Source: Allopontixanthobacter sp041552775 (GTDB lineage: Bacteria > Pseudomonadota > Alphaproteobacteria > Sphingomonadales > Sphingomonadaceae). From it: a stretch of DNA of 64,000 bases. Under the pieces are notes generated by a model. The model was not told the DNA's origin, made no database searches, and saw only the letters and a list, made by a program, of their open reading frames with translations. A program made the position numbers and the translations under genes. Positions 25,710-34,703 of the stretch are shown here, piece by piece. Each line of letters begins with the position of its first letter. Position 1 is the first letter of the stretch. The stretch covers positions 1 through 64,000 of the forward strand of contig JBFEKH010000001.1 of the NCBI GenBank assembly GCA_041552775.1, read 5' to 3'.

Positions 25710-27724
25710 TCTGCCGCCTCCGACAGTTCATTGCCGTGCAGCAGTTCAGCCGAGCATTGTTGCATCACTGCGCTGGCGCGGGCGATTGGGTTGGTCAGGT
25801 AGAAATCCTTGATCGGATAGGAAATCACGCCGCCAAAGTCCTTGGCAGCCTTTGCCTTGGCATCGCTTTTCGGAAGTGCGCCCAAATCCGCCAGGCCTTC
25901 TTCACCCAATGCAGGCACCGCCTTGATCATCGCGCCCTGCAATTCGGCATAGCTGTCGAACCCGACACTCACACCCAACGCATCGGCCAGCGCGCGCAGG
26001 ATCGTCCAGTCTTCGCGCGCATCACCAGGCGCGAACACGGCCTTTTCGGCAAATTGCACGCGGCCTTCGGTGTTGACGTAAGTTCCGTCCTTCTCGGCAT
26101 AGGACGCGGCGGGCAGGATAATATCCGCCGCATGCGCGCCCTTGTCGCCGTGATGGCCGATGTAGACCTTCAGCGCGCCCTCAAAGGCGGAGTAATCCAC
26201 CTCGTCAGCGCCCATTGACAGCAACACCTTGGGCTTGTGCGCCGCGATGCCCGCGATCCCGCCCGTTTGTGCATAGCCGAGCATCAATCCGCCCATCCGG
26301 CTCGCCGCCATGTGGAGCACGTTGAAACCGTTCCAATCATCCTTGACCAGCTTGAACTTGTCAGCCAGCGCCAGCGCGGGGGCAAGTGCGCCCTTCGCCA
26401 AAGCTGCCCCGCCGAGGATGATCGCCGGACGTTCCGCGTCCTTCAGTGCATCCGCCGCGGCCTTGGGCAATTTGCCCAGCACGCTGACATCATCGCCCAG
26501 GAAAGTCGCCGGATAGGTCGTTGCCCATTCGGGACCGACCACGAACACCTTCGCGCCGCGCTTGACCGCTTTGCGCAGGCGAGCATTGACCAGCGCAGCT
26601 TCCCAGCGGATGTGGCTGCCGACAATCAGAATCGCATCAGCGGTTTCGATACCGGACAGGGTTGAGTTGAAATTGACCGCAGCCAGGTTGGATACGTCAT
26701 AATCCATGCCGGTCTGGCGGCCTTCGAGCAATGTGCTGCCCATTGCGCCGACCAGAGCCTTGGCCGCGAACATCGTTTCACAATCCACCAGATCACCGGC
26801 AATCGCGGCAATTTTGTTGCCCGGTTTTGCAGCGGCAATAGCTTTGAACGCTTCGTCCCAACTTGCTTCGGCCAACTTTCCGCCGGTCCTTATCCAGACC
26901 TTATCGAGGCGGCGTTTGGTCAGACCGTCGACCATGTAGCGGCCCTTGTCGGACAGCCATTCTTCGTTCACGTCATCATTGATCCGTGGTAGCGCGCGCA
27001 TCACTTCGCGGCCCCGGCTGTCGAGCCGGATATTCGCGCCGACCGCATCGGATACATCGATGCTCAAGGTTTTCTTCAATTCCCATGGCCGCGCCTCAAA
27101 GGCGTACGGACGGGACGTCAAGGCACCGACCGGACACAGGTCGATCACGTTCGCGCTCAACTCGTGCATCGCGGCGCGTTCGAGATAGGTGGTGATCTGC
27201 ATGTCCTCGCCGCGGTAAAGCGCGCCGATTTCGTCCACGCCGGCGATTTCTTCGGAGAAACGCACACAGCGGGTGCAATGGATGCAGCGGGTCATGACTG
27301 TCTTGATCAGCGGACCCATGTATTTCTCGGTCACGGCACGCTTGTTCGCATCATAGCGCGATGCGCCGCGGCCATAGGCAACGGATTGATCCTGCAAATC
27401 GCACTCACCGCCCTGATCGCAAATCGGGCAATCGAGCGGGTGGTTGATCAGCAGGAATTCCATCACCCCTTCGCGTGCGGTCTTGACCATCTGCGAATCG
27501 GTACGGATTTCTTGACCATCGGCAGCAGGCAAAGCGCAACTCGCCTGCGGCTTGGGCGGACCCGGTTTCACTTCGACCAAGCACATGCGGCAATTGCCCG
27601 CAATGCTCAGCCGTTCGTGATAGCAGAAACGAGGAATTTCCTTCCCCGCCAGCTCGCACGCCTGCAACACAGTAGCGCCTGCGGGGACCTCGATTTCGAT
27701 GCCGTCTACGGTGACCTTAGGCAT
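25706..27724 (-). CDS. nuoG: NADH-quinone oxidoreductase subunit G
   Basis: The large iron-sulfur subunit of the NADH-oxidising arm, 672 residues. The N-terminal ferredoxin domain has the 2Fe-2S ligands CYHERLSIAGNCRMC and CALPA. Next come the His-Cys4 motif in CPICDQGGECDLQD and the N5/N4 region with CIHCTRCVRF and LCPVGAL. The remainder is a molybdopterin-oxidoreductase-like domain that has lost the cofactor. The extra N7 cluster motif of E. coli is not evident. The ATG overlaps the nuoF stop by one base. Confidence 0.96.
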   Translation of the reverse strand: MPKVTVDGIEIEVPAGATVLQACELAGKEIPRFCYHERLSIAGNCRMCLVEVKPGPPKPQASCALPAADGQEIRTDSQMVKTAREGVMEFLLINHPLDCPICDQGGECDLQDQSVAYGRGASRYDANKRAVTEKYMGPLIKTVMTRCIHCTRCVRFSEEIAGVDEIGALYRGEDMQITTYLERAAMHELSANVIDLCPVGALTSRPYAFEARPWELKKTLSIDVSDAVGANIRLDSRGREVMRALPRINDDVNEEWLSDKGRYMVDGLTKRRLDKVWIRTGGKLAEASWDEAFKAIAAAKPGNKIAAIAGDLVDCETMFAAKALVGAMGSTLLEGRQTGMDYDVSNLAAVNFNSTLSGIETADAILIVGSHIRWEAALVNARLRKAVKRGAKVFVVGPEWATTYPATFLGDDVSVLGKLPKAAADALKDAERPAIILGGAALAKGALAPALALADKFKLVKDDWNGFNVLHMAASRMGGLMLGYAQTGGIAGIAAHKPKVLLSMGADEVDYSAFEGALKVYIGHHGDKGAHAADIILPAASYAEKDGTYVNTEGRVQFAEKAVFAPGDAREDWTILRALADALGVSVGFDSYAELQGAMIKAVPALGEEGLADLGALPKSDAKAKAAKDFGGVISYPIKDFYLTNPIARASAVMQQCSAELLHGNELSEAAE

Positions 27725-29019
27725 TATTCCGCAGCCTCCGCGAATTGTGCATTATGTTCGTGAATCCGCCGCTCCAGCTCGGGGCGGAAGTGTTTGATTA
27801 GGCCCTGGATCGGCCATGCCGCTGCATCACCCAAGGCACAGATAGTGTGGCCTTCGACCTGCTTGGTCACTTGCTGCAGCATGTCGATTTCTTCAATCTG
27901 GGCATCGCCGGTGCGCAGGCGTTCCATCATGCGCCACATCCAGCCCGTGCCTTCGCGACAGGGGGTGCACTGGCCGCAGCTCTCATGCTTGTAGAAATAG
28001 CTGATGCGGCTGATCGCGCGTACGATATCGGTGGATTTGTCCATCACGATCACTGCCGCCGTGCCGAGGCCCGATCCGACCGCCTTCAGCCCATCGAAAT
28101 CCATCGGCGCGTCCATGATGTCCGCCGCAGGAACGAGCGGGACGGACGATCCACCGGGGATCACCGCCAGCAGATTTTCCCACCCACCGCGAATGCCGCC
28201 GCAATGCTTCTCGATCAGCTCCCGGAATGGAATGCTCATTTCCTCCTCCACGACGCAGGGTTTTTCCACATGTCCGCTGATCTGGAACAGCTTGGTACCG
28301 TGATTGCCCTCGGCACCGAAGCCGGAGAACCATGACGCGCCGCGCCGCAGGATCGTGGGGACCACTGCGATGCTTTCGACATTGTTCACCGTGGTCGGGC
28401 AGCCATACAGACCCGCGCCCGCCGGGAATGGTGGTTTCAGGCGCGGCTGGCCCTTCTTGCCTTCCAGGCTTTCGATCATCGCGGTTTCTTCGCCGCAGAT
28501 GTATGCGCCCGCGCCGCGGTGCATGAACACGTCGAAATCATATCCGGTGCCGCTGGCATTCTTGCCGATCAGTCCAGCGCTGTATGCTTCGTCAATCGCA
28601 GCCTGCAACGTCTGGGCTTCACGGATATATTCGCCGCGGATGTAGATGTAGGCTGCGCGCGCGCGCATCGCGAAACCGGCAATCAGCGCGCCTTCGAGCA
28701 ACTTGTGCGGATCGTGCCGGATGATCTCGCGGTCCTTGCAGGAACCGGGCTCGGATTCGTCGGCGTTAATGACCAGGAAGGACGGGCGTCCGTCTTTCGA
28801 TTCCTTGGGCATGAAGGACCATTTGAGGCCGGTCGGGAAACCCGCCCCGCCCCGGCCGCGCAGGCCCGATGCCTTCATCTCGTCGATGATCGCATCATTG
28901 CCGCACGCGATGATATCCTTGGTATTGTCCCAATCGCCGCGCTTCTGGGCAGCCTTCAGGCCCCAATCCTGGAACCCGTACAAATTGGTGAAAATGCGGT
29001 CTTTGTCAGCGAGGCTCAT
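27724..29019 (-). CDS. nuoF: NADH-quinone oxidoreductase subunit F
   Basis: The FMN and NADH-binding subunit of complex I, 431 residues from the ATG at 29019 (MSLADKDRIFTNLYG). A longer open frame upstream is out of place because it covers the small gene and nuoE. Motifs: LRGRGGAGFPTGLKW (NADH and FMN site), GAYICGEETA, and ESCGQCTPCREG for cluster N3. The ATG overlaps the stop of a 46-residue membrane protein, so the two are coupled. Confidence 0.97.
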   Translation of the reverse strand: MSLADKDRIFTNLYGFQDWGLKAAQKRGDWDNTKDIIACGNDAIIDEMKASGLRGRGGAGFPTGLKWSFMPKESKDGRPSFLVINADESEPGSCKDREIIRHDPHKLLEGALIAGFAMRARAAYIYIRGEYIREAQTLQAAIDEAYSAGLIGKNASGTGYDFDVFMHRGAGAYICGEETAMIESLEGKKGQPRLKPPFPAGAGLYGCPTTVNNVESIAVVPTILRRGASWFSGFGAEGNHGTKLFQISGHVEKPCVVEEEMSIPFRELIEKHCGGIRGGWENLLAVIPGGSSVPLVPAADIMDAPMDFDGLKAVGSGLGTAAVIVMDKSTDIVRAISRISYFYKHESCGQCTPCREGTGWMWRMMERLRTGDAQIEEIDMLQQVTKQVEGHTICALGDAAAWPIQGLIKHFRPELERRIHEHNAQFAEAAE

Positions 29020-29156
29020 GCGAGATAACCTTGCGAATAGAGAACGATAAGCACGATAATGATCGCAGCGATCACCCCGAACTTGAGCAGCCCGGTAAGC
29101 ACTTTGAAGGCAATGAATGCGAGTATGAGCGCGACGATAATTCCGACAATACTCAT
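29016..29156 (-). CDS. Small membrane protein between nuoE and nuoF (46 residues)
   Basis: A 47-codon frame that fills the nuoE-nuoF gap exactly. Its ATG at 29156 overlaps the nuoE stop (ATGA) and its TGA overlaps the nuoF ATG (ATGA). It starts MSIVGIIVALILAFIAF and ends LYSQGYLA. It has two hydrophobic helices (about 2-18 and 25-41) joined by KVLTGLLKFG. I do not recognise a family. Its position suggests an accessory or assembly factor of complex I, or a short peptide kept mainly for translational coupling. Coding is supported by the double overlap rather than by known homology. Confidence 0.65.
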   Translation of the reverse strand: MSIVGIIVALILAFIAFKVLTGLLKFGVIAAIIIVLIVLYSQGYLA

Positions 29157-29824
29157 GCCCATTCATCCCGGTAATCGTGGTTTTCAGTGACCATGGCTTG
29201 CAGCGTGGTCGGGCCGCCGGAAGGTTCGGAGGTATGCCGCCCCGGTTCCTGCGTGCCTTCTTTCGGCGCCCCACCTGCCGCCAGCGCATCCAGCACCGCG
29301 TCGAGGCGCTCGACCGTCAGGTCCTCGTAATTGCCGTCGTTGATCTGAACCATCGGCGCGGTCGCGCAATTCCCCATGCATTCGACCTCGGTGAGGGTCC
29401 ACAACCCGTCTGCCGAGACCGCGCCCTTTTCCATCCCGCGTTTCTTGCAAGCAGCGATGATATCGTCCGATCCGCGCAGCATGCAGGGCGTGGTGCCGCA
29501 CACCTGCACATGAAATTTGCCCACTGGAACAAGGTTGTACATGAAATAGAAGGTCGCGACTTCGAGCACGCGGATGACTGGCATGCCCAAATATTTCGCG
29601 ACATATTCGATCACCGGCATGGGGAGCCAACCCTGCGTACCGGTTTCCACTCCCACCTGGCGCTGAGCCAGATCAAGCAACGGCATTACCGCCGATTTCT
29701 GGCGGCCTTCGGGATACGATGCGATGAACTTGTCCGCCGTGGCGGTGTTGTCCTTCGTAAACGCGAAAGACCCCCACCGCGCGCGCAGTTCCGGCGTATC
29801 GGGTGCTGTGTGACGATTAGCCAT
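29153..29824 (-). CDS. nuoE: NADH-quinone oxidoreductase subunit E
   Basis: A 2Fe-2S subunit (cluster N1a) of the NADH-oxidising arm, 223 residues. The thioredoxin-like domain carries the four Cys in CGTTPCMLRG and CMGNCATAPM. A C-terminal stretch of about 35 residues rich in Gly, Pro and Glu extends past the core. The ATG at 29824 lies inside the end of a small upstream membrane-protein gene (8-base overlap), and the stop overlaps the next small gene. Confidence 0.96.
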   Translation of the reverse strand: MANRHTAPDTPELRARWGSFAFTKDNTATADKFIASYPEGRQKSAVMPLLDLAQRQVGVETGTQGWLPMPVIEYVAKYLGMPVIRVLEVATFYFMYNLVPVGKFHVQVCGTTPCMLRGSDDIIAACKKRGMEKGAVSADGLWTLTEVECMGNCATAPMVQINDGNYEDLTVERLDAVLDALAAGGAPKEGTQEPGRHTSEPSGGPTTLQAMVTENHDYRDEWA

Positions 29825-29999
29825 TAGTCAGCCTTCGTTCCAAATAACGGCCGACATAGAGGCCGACGACAGCAGCAAAGGCCGTCGAAAGAATTTCCTT
29901 GAAGCTCAACGAGCCATGAAACGCCAGCAGATATGCCGCGACCGCCGAGGCGAAGGCTGCGAACGCTGCGATGAAGATAAACACCTCGCGCAGGATCAT
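29817..29999 (-). CDS. Small membrane protein between nuoD and nuoE (60 residues)
   Basis: The ATG at 29999 overlaps the nuoD stop (ATGA), and the TAA overlaps the nuoE start by eight bases, so the gene is fully embedded in the operon. The protein has 60 residues with two hydrophobic helices (about 5-27 and 36-52), a start of MILREVFIFIAAF and a basic end YLERRLTNG, which predicts a cytoplasmic C-terminus. No family recognised. An accessory subunit or assembly factor of complex I is the simplest guess. Confidence 0.7.
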   Translation of the reverse strand: MILREVFIFIAAFAAFASAVAAYLLAFHGSLSFKEILSTAFAAVVGLYVGRYLERRLTNG

Positions 30000-31207
30000 C
30001 GGTCACACTCCCCGAAAACCACGTCGATCGCACCCAAGATCGCGGTTGCGTCCGGCAGCATGTGCCCTTTGGACATGAAATCCATGGCCTGCAGGTGACT
30101 GAACGCGGTCGGGCGGATCTTGCAGCGGTATGGCTTGTTCGACCCGTCGCTGACCAGATAGACGCCGAATTCACCCTTGGGGCTTTCGGTCGCCACATAA
30201 ACTTCGCCCGCCGGAACGTGGAAGCCCTCGGTATACAGCTTGAAGTGGTGGATCAGCGCTTCCATCGATTGCTTCATCTCGCCGCGCTTGGGCGGGACGA
30301 CCTTGCGGTCATCGCTGGCAATCGGGCCTTCGGGCATTTCGGCGATGCACTGCTTGATGATCTTGGCCGATTGATAGACTTCGTTCACCCTGACCATGAA
30401 CCGGTCGTAGCAATCCGAGTTGGTGCCGACGGGGATTTCGAAATCCATCCGGTCATACACGTCATAGGGCTGCGATTTGCGCAGGTCCCAAGGCACACCC
30501 GCCGCGCGGATCATCGGGCCGGAGAAGCCCCAGGCAATTGCGTCTTCCTTGGAAACCAGCGCGATATCGACGTTACGCTGTTTGAAGATACGGTTGTCGA
30601 TCACGAGGCTCATCGCGTCGCCGAACAATTCGGGCAGCCGCGTGTCGACCCAGTCGCCAATGTCGGTGAGCAATTTAAGCGGCACATCCTGATGCACGCC
30701 GCCGGGGCGGAACCATGCCATATGCATCCGTGCGCCAGCGGCCCGCTCGAAGAAATTGAGGCAATCCTCGCGCAGTTCGAACACCCACAGGTTCGGGGTC
30801 ATCGCGCCGACATCCATCACATGAGCGCCGATATTTAGCATGTGGTTACAGATGCGGGTGAGTTCCGCGAACATCACCCGCAGATATTGCGCGCGTTCGG
30901 GCACTTCGAGGTTGAGCATCTTTTCGATGGCGAGGACATAGGAATGTTCCATCGCCAGCGGGCTGCAATAATCGAGCCGATCGAAATAAGGCAGCGCCTG
31001 AAGATACGTCTTGTGCTCGATCAGTTTTTCGGTGCCGCGGTGCAGCAGTCCGATATGCGGATCGATCCGTTCGATAATCTCGCCGTCCAGTTCCATCACC
31101 ATTCGCAAGACGCCGTGCGCTGCGGGGTGCTGGGGACCGAAATTGATCGTGTAGTTGGTGATCACTTCATCGCCGGTGGTGGGCGACTGTTCAAGCTGCA
31201 TGCTCAT
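29996..31207 (-). CDS. nuoD: NADH-quinone oxidoreductase subunit D
   Basis: The 49-kDa subunit that forms the quinone site with NuoB, 403 residues. It shows FGPQHPAAHGVLR (the quinone-site His-containing loop), HIGLLHRGTEKLIE and the C-terminal DVVFGECDR. The ATG overlaps the nuoC stop. It is a separate gene, not fused to nuoC. Confidence 0.97.
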   Translation of the reverse strand: MSMQLEQSPTTGDEVITNYTINFGPQHPAAHGVLRMVMELDGEIIERIDPHIGLLHRGTEKLIEHKTYLQALPYFDRLDYCSPLAMEHSYVLAIEKMLNLEVPERAQYLRVMFAELTRICNHMLNIGAHVMDVGAMTPNLWVFELREDCLNFFERAAGARMHMAWFRPGGVHQDVPLKLLTDIGDWVDTRLPELFGDAMSLVIDNRIFKQRNVDIALVSKEDAIAWGFSGPMIRAAGVPWDLRKSQPYDVYDRMDFEIPVGTNSDCYDRFMVRVNEVYQSAKIIKQCIAEMPEGPIASDDRKVVPPKRGEMKQSMEALIHHFKLYTEGFHVPAGEVYVATESPKGEFGVYLVSDGSNKPYRCKIRPTAFSHLQAMDFMSKGHMLPDATAILGAIDVVFGECDR

Positions 31208-32058
31208 GCGTCATCCCCCTTCGATTTTGGTTTCGCCTTCGGCCTGGTCGCCGCCTTTGTGTCGGTGGTTTTACCCTTGCGCGGCTTGCGCGCTGTACTG
31301 TCCTCGGTCGGCTCGGGCGCCTTTGCCGCCGCGACCTTCGATGGCTTCTTGGGAGATGGTTCTGCCGCCGCCTTGTTCGCTGCCTTGCCCGCACCGGTGT
31401 CGGAGGGTTTTTCCGTTACCTTGGGCTCGTCAACGGGCGAAGTTGCTGCCTTTTCATCGCCGGGAAGGATATAATCGGCGCCTTCCCAAGGGCTCATGAA
31501 ATCGAACTGGCGCAAATCCTGGGCCAATTCAACCGGCTCGTACACCACCCGCTTTTCCTCCTCGGAATAGCGCAATTCGGTATAGCCGGTGAGCGGGAAA
31601 TCCTTGCGAAAGGGATGTCCTTCGAAACCGTAGTCGGTCAGGATGCGGCGCAAGTCGGTATTGCCCGCGAACAGCACGCCATACATGTCGAACACTTCGC
31701 GTTCCAGCCAGCCAGCATTGGGCCACAGCGTGGTGACGGTCGGTACGGGAGTAGCCTCGTCCGTGGTTACTTTCACCATGATCCGGTGGTTTTTGGTCAG
31801 GCTGAGCAACATGTAGACGACTTCGAAGCGTTCGGCCCGCGAAGGGAAGTCGACGCCCGCCATTTCCATCATCTGCTGATATTCGTGATAGTCCCGCAGC
31901 AGGCGCAGCGCGTCTTCGATCCGGTCACGCTTTACCGCGAAAAGGATCTCGCCATGTTCCTCATGCGCGCCGATCAGCATATCGCCCAGCGCAGCTGATA
32001 GGGTATCCTTTACGCCTTCGTTCGACGTGATCTTCGGAGCGGAGTGGAGAACAGCCAT
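31204..32058 (-). CDS. nuoC: NADH-quinone oxidoreductase subunit C with a long basic tail
   Basis: The 30-kDa subunit of complex I, 284 residues. Residues 1-200 are the usual domain, with the signature LEREVFDMYGVLFAGNTDLR followed by GHPFRKDFPLTGY. After FDFMSPWEGADYILPGD an extra stretch of about 80 residues, rich in Lys, Ala, Pro and Thr, extends to the end; it looks disordered. It starts 15 bases after nuoB and overlaps nuoD. Confidence 0.96.
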   Translation of the reverse strand: MAVLHSAPKITSNEGVKDTLSAALGDMLIGAHEEHGEILFAVKRDRIEDALRLLRDYHEYQQMMEMAGVDFPSRAERFEVVYMLLSLTKNHRIMVKVTTDEATPVPTVTTLWPNAGWLEREVFDMYGVLFAGNTDLRRILTDYGFEGHPFRKDFPLTGYTELRYSEEEKRVVYEPVELAQDLRQFDFMSPWEGADYILPGDEKAATSPVDEPKVTEKPSDTGAGKAANKAAAEPSPKKPSKVAAAKAPEPTEDSTARKPRKGKTTDTKAATRPKAKPKSKGDDA

Positions 32059-32073
32059 CTTAACGCGAGCCCA

Positions 32074-32640
32074 TCATCGTTCGATCGTCCCGGAACGGCG
32101 GATTTTGCGCTGCAATTGCATCACGCCATAAAGCAGCGCCTCTGCCGTTGGCGGACACCCAGGAATGTAAATATCAACCGGCACAATCCGGTCGCAGCCG
32201 CGCACTACGCTGTAGCTGTAGTGATAATAGCCGCCGCCATTGGCGCAGCTGCCCATCGAAATCACGTATTTCGGCTCCGACATCTGGTCGTAAACCTTGC
32301 GCAGTGCCGGGGCCATCTTGTTGCACAGCGTGCCGGCAACAATCATCACGTCAGACTGGCGCGGGGAAGCGCGAGGAACAGCGCCGAAACGTTCCATGTC
32401 ATAACGCGGCATGTTTACGTGGATCATCTCCACAGCGCAGCACGCCAGGCCAAACGTCATCCACCACAGGCTGCCGGTGCGCGCCCACTGGAACAGATCC
32501 TCGGTGCTGGTGACCAGGAATCCCTTGTCATTCACCTCAGACTGCATCGCCTTGAAGTAATCGGCGTCCGGGTAAAGGGTCGCGCCGGGCTGAGCCGCTG
32601 CCGGCAAAATCCCGTTTGGAGTGTTGGCTACTACTCCCAT
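32074..32640 (-). CDS. nuoB: NADH-quinone oxidoreductase subunit B
   Basis: The subunit that carries cluster N2, the last iron-sulfur centre before quinone. The protein has 188 residues from the ATG at 32640 (MGVVANTPNG), chosen for the AGGAG about eight bases upstream; it overlaps the nuoA stop by 10 bases. Cluster ligands: GLACCAVEM with the tandem Cys, GSCANGGG and IPGCPPT. A longer in-frame start exists at 32661. Confidence 0.96.
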   Translation of the reverse strand: MGVVANTPNGILPAAAQPGATLYPDADYFKAMQSEVNDKGFLVTSTEDLFQWARTGSLWWMTFGLACCAVEMIHVNMPRYDMERFGAVPRASPRQSDVMIVAGTLCNKMAPALRKVYDQMSEPKYVISMGSCANGGGYYHYSYSVVRGCDRIVPVDIYIPGCPPTAEALLYGVMQLQRKIRRSGTIER

Positions 32641-33005
32641 TCGAGCGCTCCTACTTTCCATGCATATGCATAACCGATGATCAATTCGAACAGGAAGATC
32701 ATCATGGTGATCCAACCGGCCCAGCCGGTCATGTCCAGGCTGACCGCCCACGGGAACAGGAAGGCTGCCTCTAGGTCGAAAATAATGAATAGGATCGCGA
32801 CCAGATAGAACCGCACGTCGAACTGGCTGCGCGAATCCTCGAACGCGGGAAAGCCGCATTCATATTCGGTCAGCTTGTTCGCTGTCGGATTATGCGCACC
32901 GGTCAGGCGCGACACGCCCATAGGCAAAAATACGAATGCCGCCGACATTGCCAGCGCGATGGCCAGAAAGATCAGTATTGGCAGATATTGGCTCAGGTCG
33001 ACCAC
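32631..33005 (-). CDS. nuoA: NADH-quinone oxidoreductase subunit A
   Basis: A three-helix membrane subunit of complex I, 124 residues. It shows the loop motif YECGFPAFEDSRSQFDVRFY with the conserved Cys near the quinone channel. The start is a GTG at 33005 (VDLSQYLPILIFL). It is the first gene of the nuoA-N-birA-coaX-rnj-DUF1467 run. Confidence 0.96.
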   Translation of the reverse strand: MVDLSQYLPILIFLAIALAMSAAFVFLPMGVSRLTGAHNPTANKLTEYECGFPAFEDSRSQFDVRFYLVAILFIIFDLEAAFLFPWAVSLDMTGWAGWITMMIFLFELIIGYAYAWKVGALEWE

Positions 33006-33179
33006 GCGAATGCCTCGCTCAGGTACCGCACGCCATTACTGGCTGAATCGGCACGGATTACATCTATGCCGCGCCCTAGTCCCCTGCCCCGAATGGTGCA
33101 AGGGGGCGCGCCCGTAAAATCCTCTCCAATCCTCGCCAATTACATCCTCGTAGGGAGTAATTGTCTCGGCGCCGTAGCG
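33006..33179 (-). promoter_or_regulatory. Likely promoter region of the nuo operon
   Basis: A 174-base gap between nuoA and the aldehyde dehydrogenase end is the only space for a nuo promoter. A GC-rich inverted repeat (CCCCTGCC to GCAAGGGGGCG, around 33077-33110) may be a hairpin. I see no convincing -35/-10 pair by eye. Confidence 0.4.
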
Positions 33180-34616
33180 TCAGGCTTTCTTGATCTGGGT
33201 TGCCAGCGTCTTGTCGGTCTTCTTGCCATAGGGCGGCTTGAACCCGGCGAGGCCCGCCACGTCGAGCTTGCTCTGGGTATAGACCGAACGCGCGTGGCTG
33301 AATTCGCGAAAACCTTCCGGCCCGTGATACGAACCAATCCCCGATGGTCCGATGCCGCCAAACGGCAGATCTTCCATGGAGATGTGGAAAATTACATCGT
33401 TGACCGTTACGCCGCCGGAAATTGTCCGCTGCAGCACCTGCTCGCGCTCGCCGCTGTCTTCGCCGAAGTAGTAGAGGCCCAGCGGTCGGTCGTTGCCATT
33501 GATGTGGTCAATTGCGTCGCCCACCCCCTGATAGGTCATCACCGGCAGCACAGGCCCGAAGATTTCTTCCTGCATCGCGGTCATGTCGCCGGTCACATTG
33601 CACAGGATTGTCAGCGGCATCTTGCGGGAATTGGTATTGATAAAATCCTCGTTCGCCGGATTGACCTCGACCACATCGGCGCCCTTCGCCCGGGCATCTT
33701 CGACCATATCCTTTAGCCGGTCGAAATGGCGATCGGTCACGATGGAGGTGTAATCATCATTGTCGAGCAGGGTCGGATACATGGTGGCGGCGGCGCTGCG
33801 GACTGCCTCGACTGCTTCGCCTTCCTTGTCCTGCGGTACGATCATGTAATCGGGCGCGAGGCAGATCTGGCCCGCATTCATCATCTTGCCCATTGCGATC
33901 CTCTCGCCCGCTTTGGCGAAATCGGCGCTGCGGCCAAGGACGACCGGCGATTTCCCGCCCAGTTCCAGCGTGACCGGCACCAGATTGCGGCTGGCGGCCT
34001 CCATCACCTTGCGGCCCGTGGCGGTCGATCCGGTGAACACGAGATGGTCAAACGGCAGGCCGGAGAATGCCTGTGCCACTTCCGGGCTGCCGGTGATGAC
34101 CGCGACTTCTTCGGGAGCGAAATATTTGGCGATCAGTTCAGCAGTCAATTCCGACGTTGCCTCGGTAAATTCGCTTGGCTTGATCATTGCGCGGTTGCCC
34201 GCAGCCAGCACCTGCATCAATGGCCCGACCGACAGGTTCACTGGGAAATTCCACGGCGACATGATCCCGATCACGCCCTTGGGTTCAAACCGCAATTCTG
34301 CCTTGGCCCCCAGCAGGCCGAGCGGAAACTGGACCTTGCGCTTTTCCGGCTTGGCCCATTGGTCCATGTGCTTGAGGCAGTATTTGCCGAAATTCACGGT
34401 CGAGGCGATATCGGTCAGCAGGCTCATCGGAACGCTGCGGTTGCCGAAATCCGCGCTCATCGCCTTGGCGAGGTCATCCTGATGATCGACCAGCAGCGCA
34501 ATGGCGCGCTTGACCCGGTCCCGCCTGAGCGCAAGCGCCTCCGGCCGGGCAGCGATGAAGGAGTTTCGTTGCAGGGCAAGAATTTCTTCCATCTCGCTTT
34601 GCTTGTTGTCGGCCAT
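33180..34616 (-). CDS. Aldehyde dehydrogenase, coniferyl-aldehyde type
   Basis: Oxidises an aldehyde to the acid with NAD(P)+. It has 478 residues from the ATG at 34616, which has GGAGC upstream. Motifs: SPWNFPVNLSVGPL (cofactor site), VTLELGGKSP (catalytic Glu), NAGQICLAPDY (nucleophile Cys) and IFGPVLPVMTY. The short form ending in a KKTDK tail matches class 3-like enzymes annotated as coniferyl aldehyde dehydrogenase. The real substrate cannot be read from sequence. It is divergent from a thiolase gene with 87 bases between. Confidence 0.9.
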   Translation of the reverse strand: MADNKQSEMEEILALQRNSFIAARPEALALRRDRVKRAIALLVDHQDDLAKAMSADFGNRSVPMSLLTDIASTVNFGKYCLKHMDQWAKPEKRKVQFPLGLLGAKAELRFEPKGVIGIMSPWNFPVNLSVGPLMQVLAAGNRAMIKPSEFTEATSELTAELIAKYFAPEEVAVITGSPEVAQAFSGLPFDHLVFTGSTATGRKVMEAASRNLVPVTLELGGKSPVVLGRSADFAKAGERIAMGKMMNAGQICLAPDYMIVPQDKEGEAVEAVRSAAATMYPTLLDNDDYTSIVTDRHFDRLKDMVEDARAKGADVVEVNPANEDFINTNSRKMPLTILCNVTGDMTAMQEEIFGPVLPVMTYQGVGDAIDHINGNDRPLGLYYFGEDSGEREQVLQRTISGGVTVNDVIFHISMEDLPFGGIGPSGIGSYHGPEGFREFSHARSVYTQSKLDVAGLAGFKPPYGKKTDKTLATQIKKA

Positions 34617-34703
34617 AGTTTGCTCCGTTTGATTTTGGTGCACTGCGGCACTACATGATGCCATGAATAGCACACGCTTCACTCAGAAAGGCAAGCTTCC
34701 CTT

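Noticed and set aside
33726..34658. A 310-codon plus-strand open frame
   Set aside because: It is antisense to the aldehyde dehydrogenase gene, whose catalytic Cys and Glu motifs are clear.
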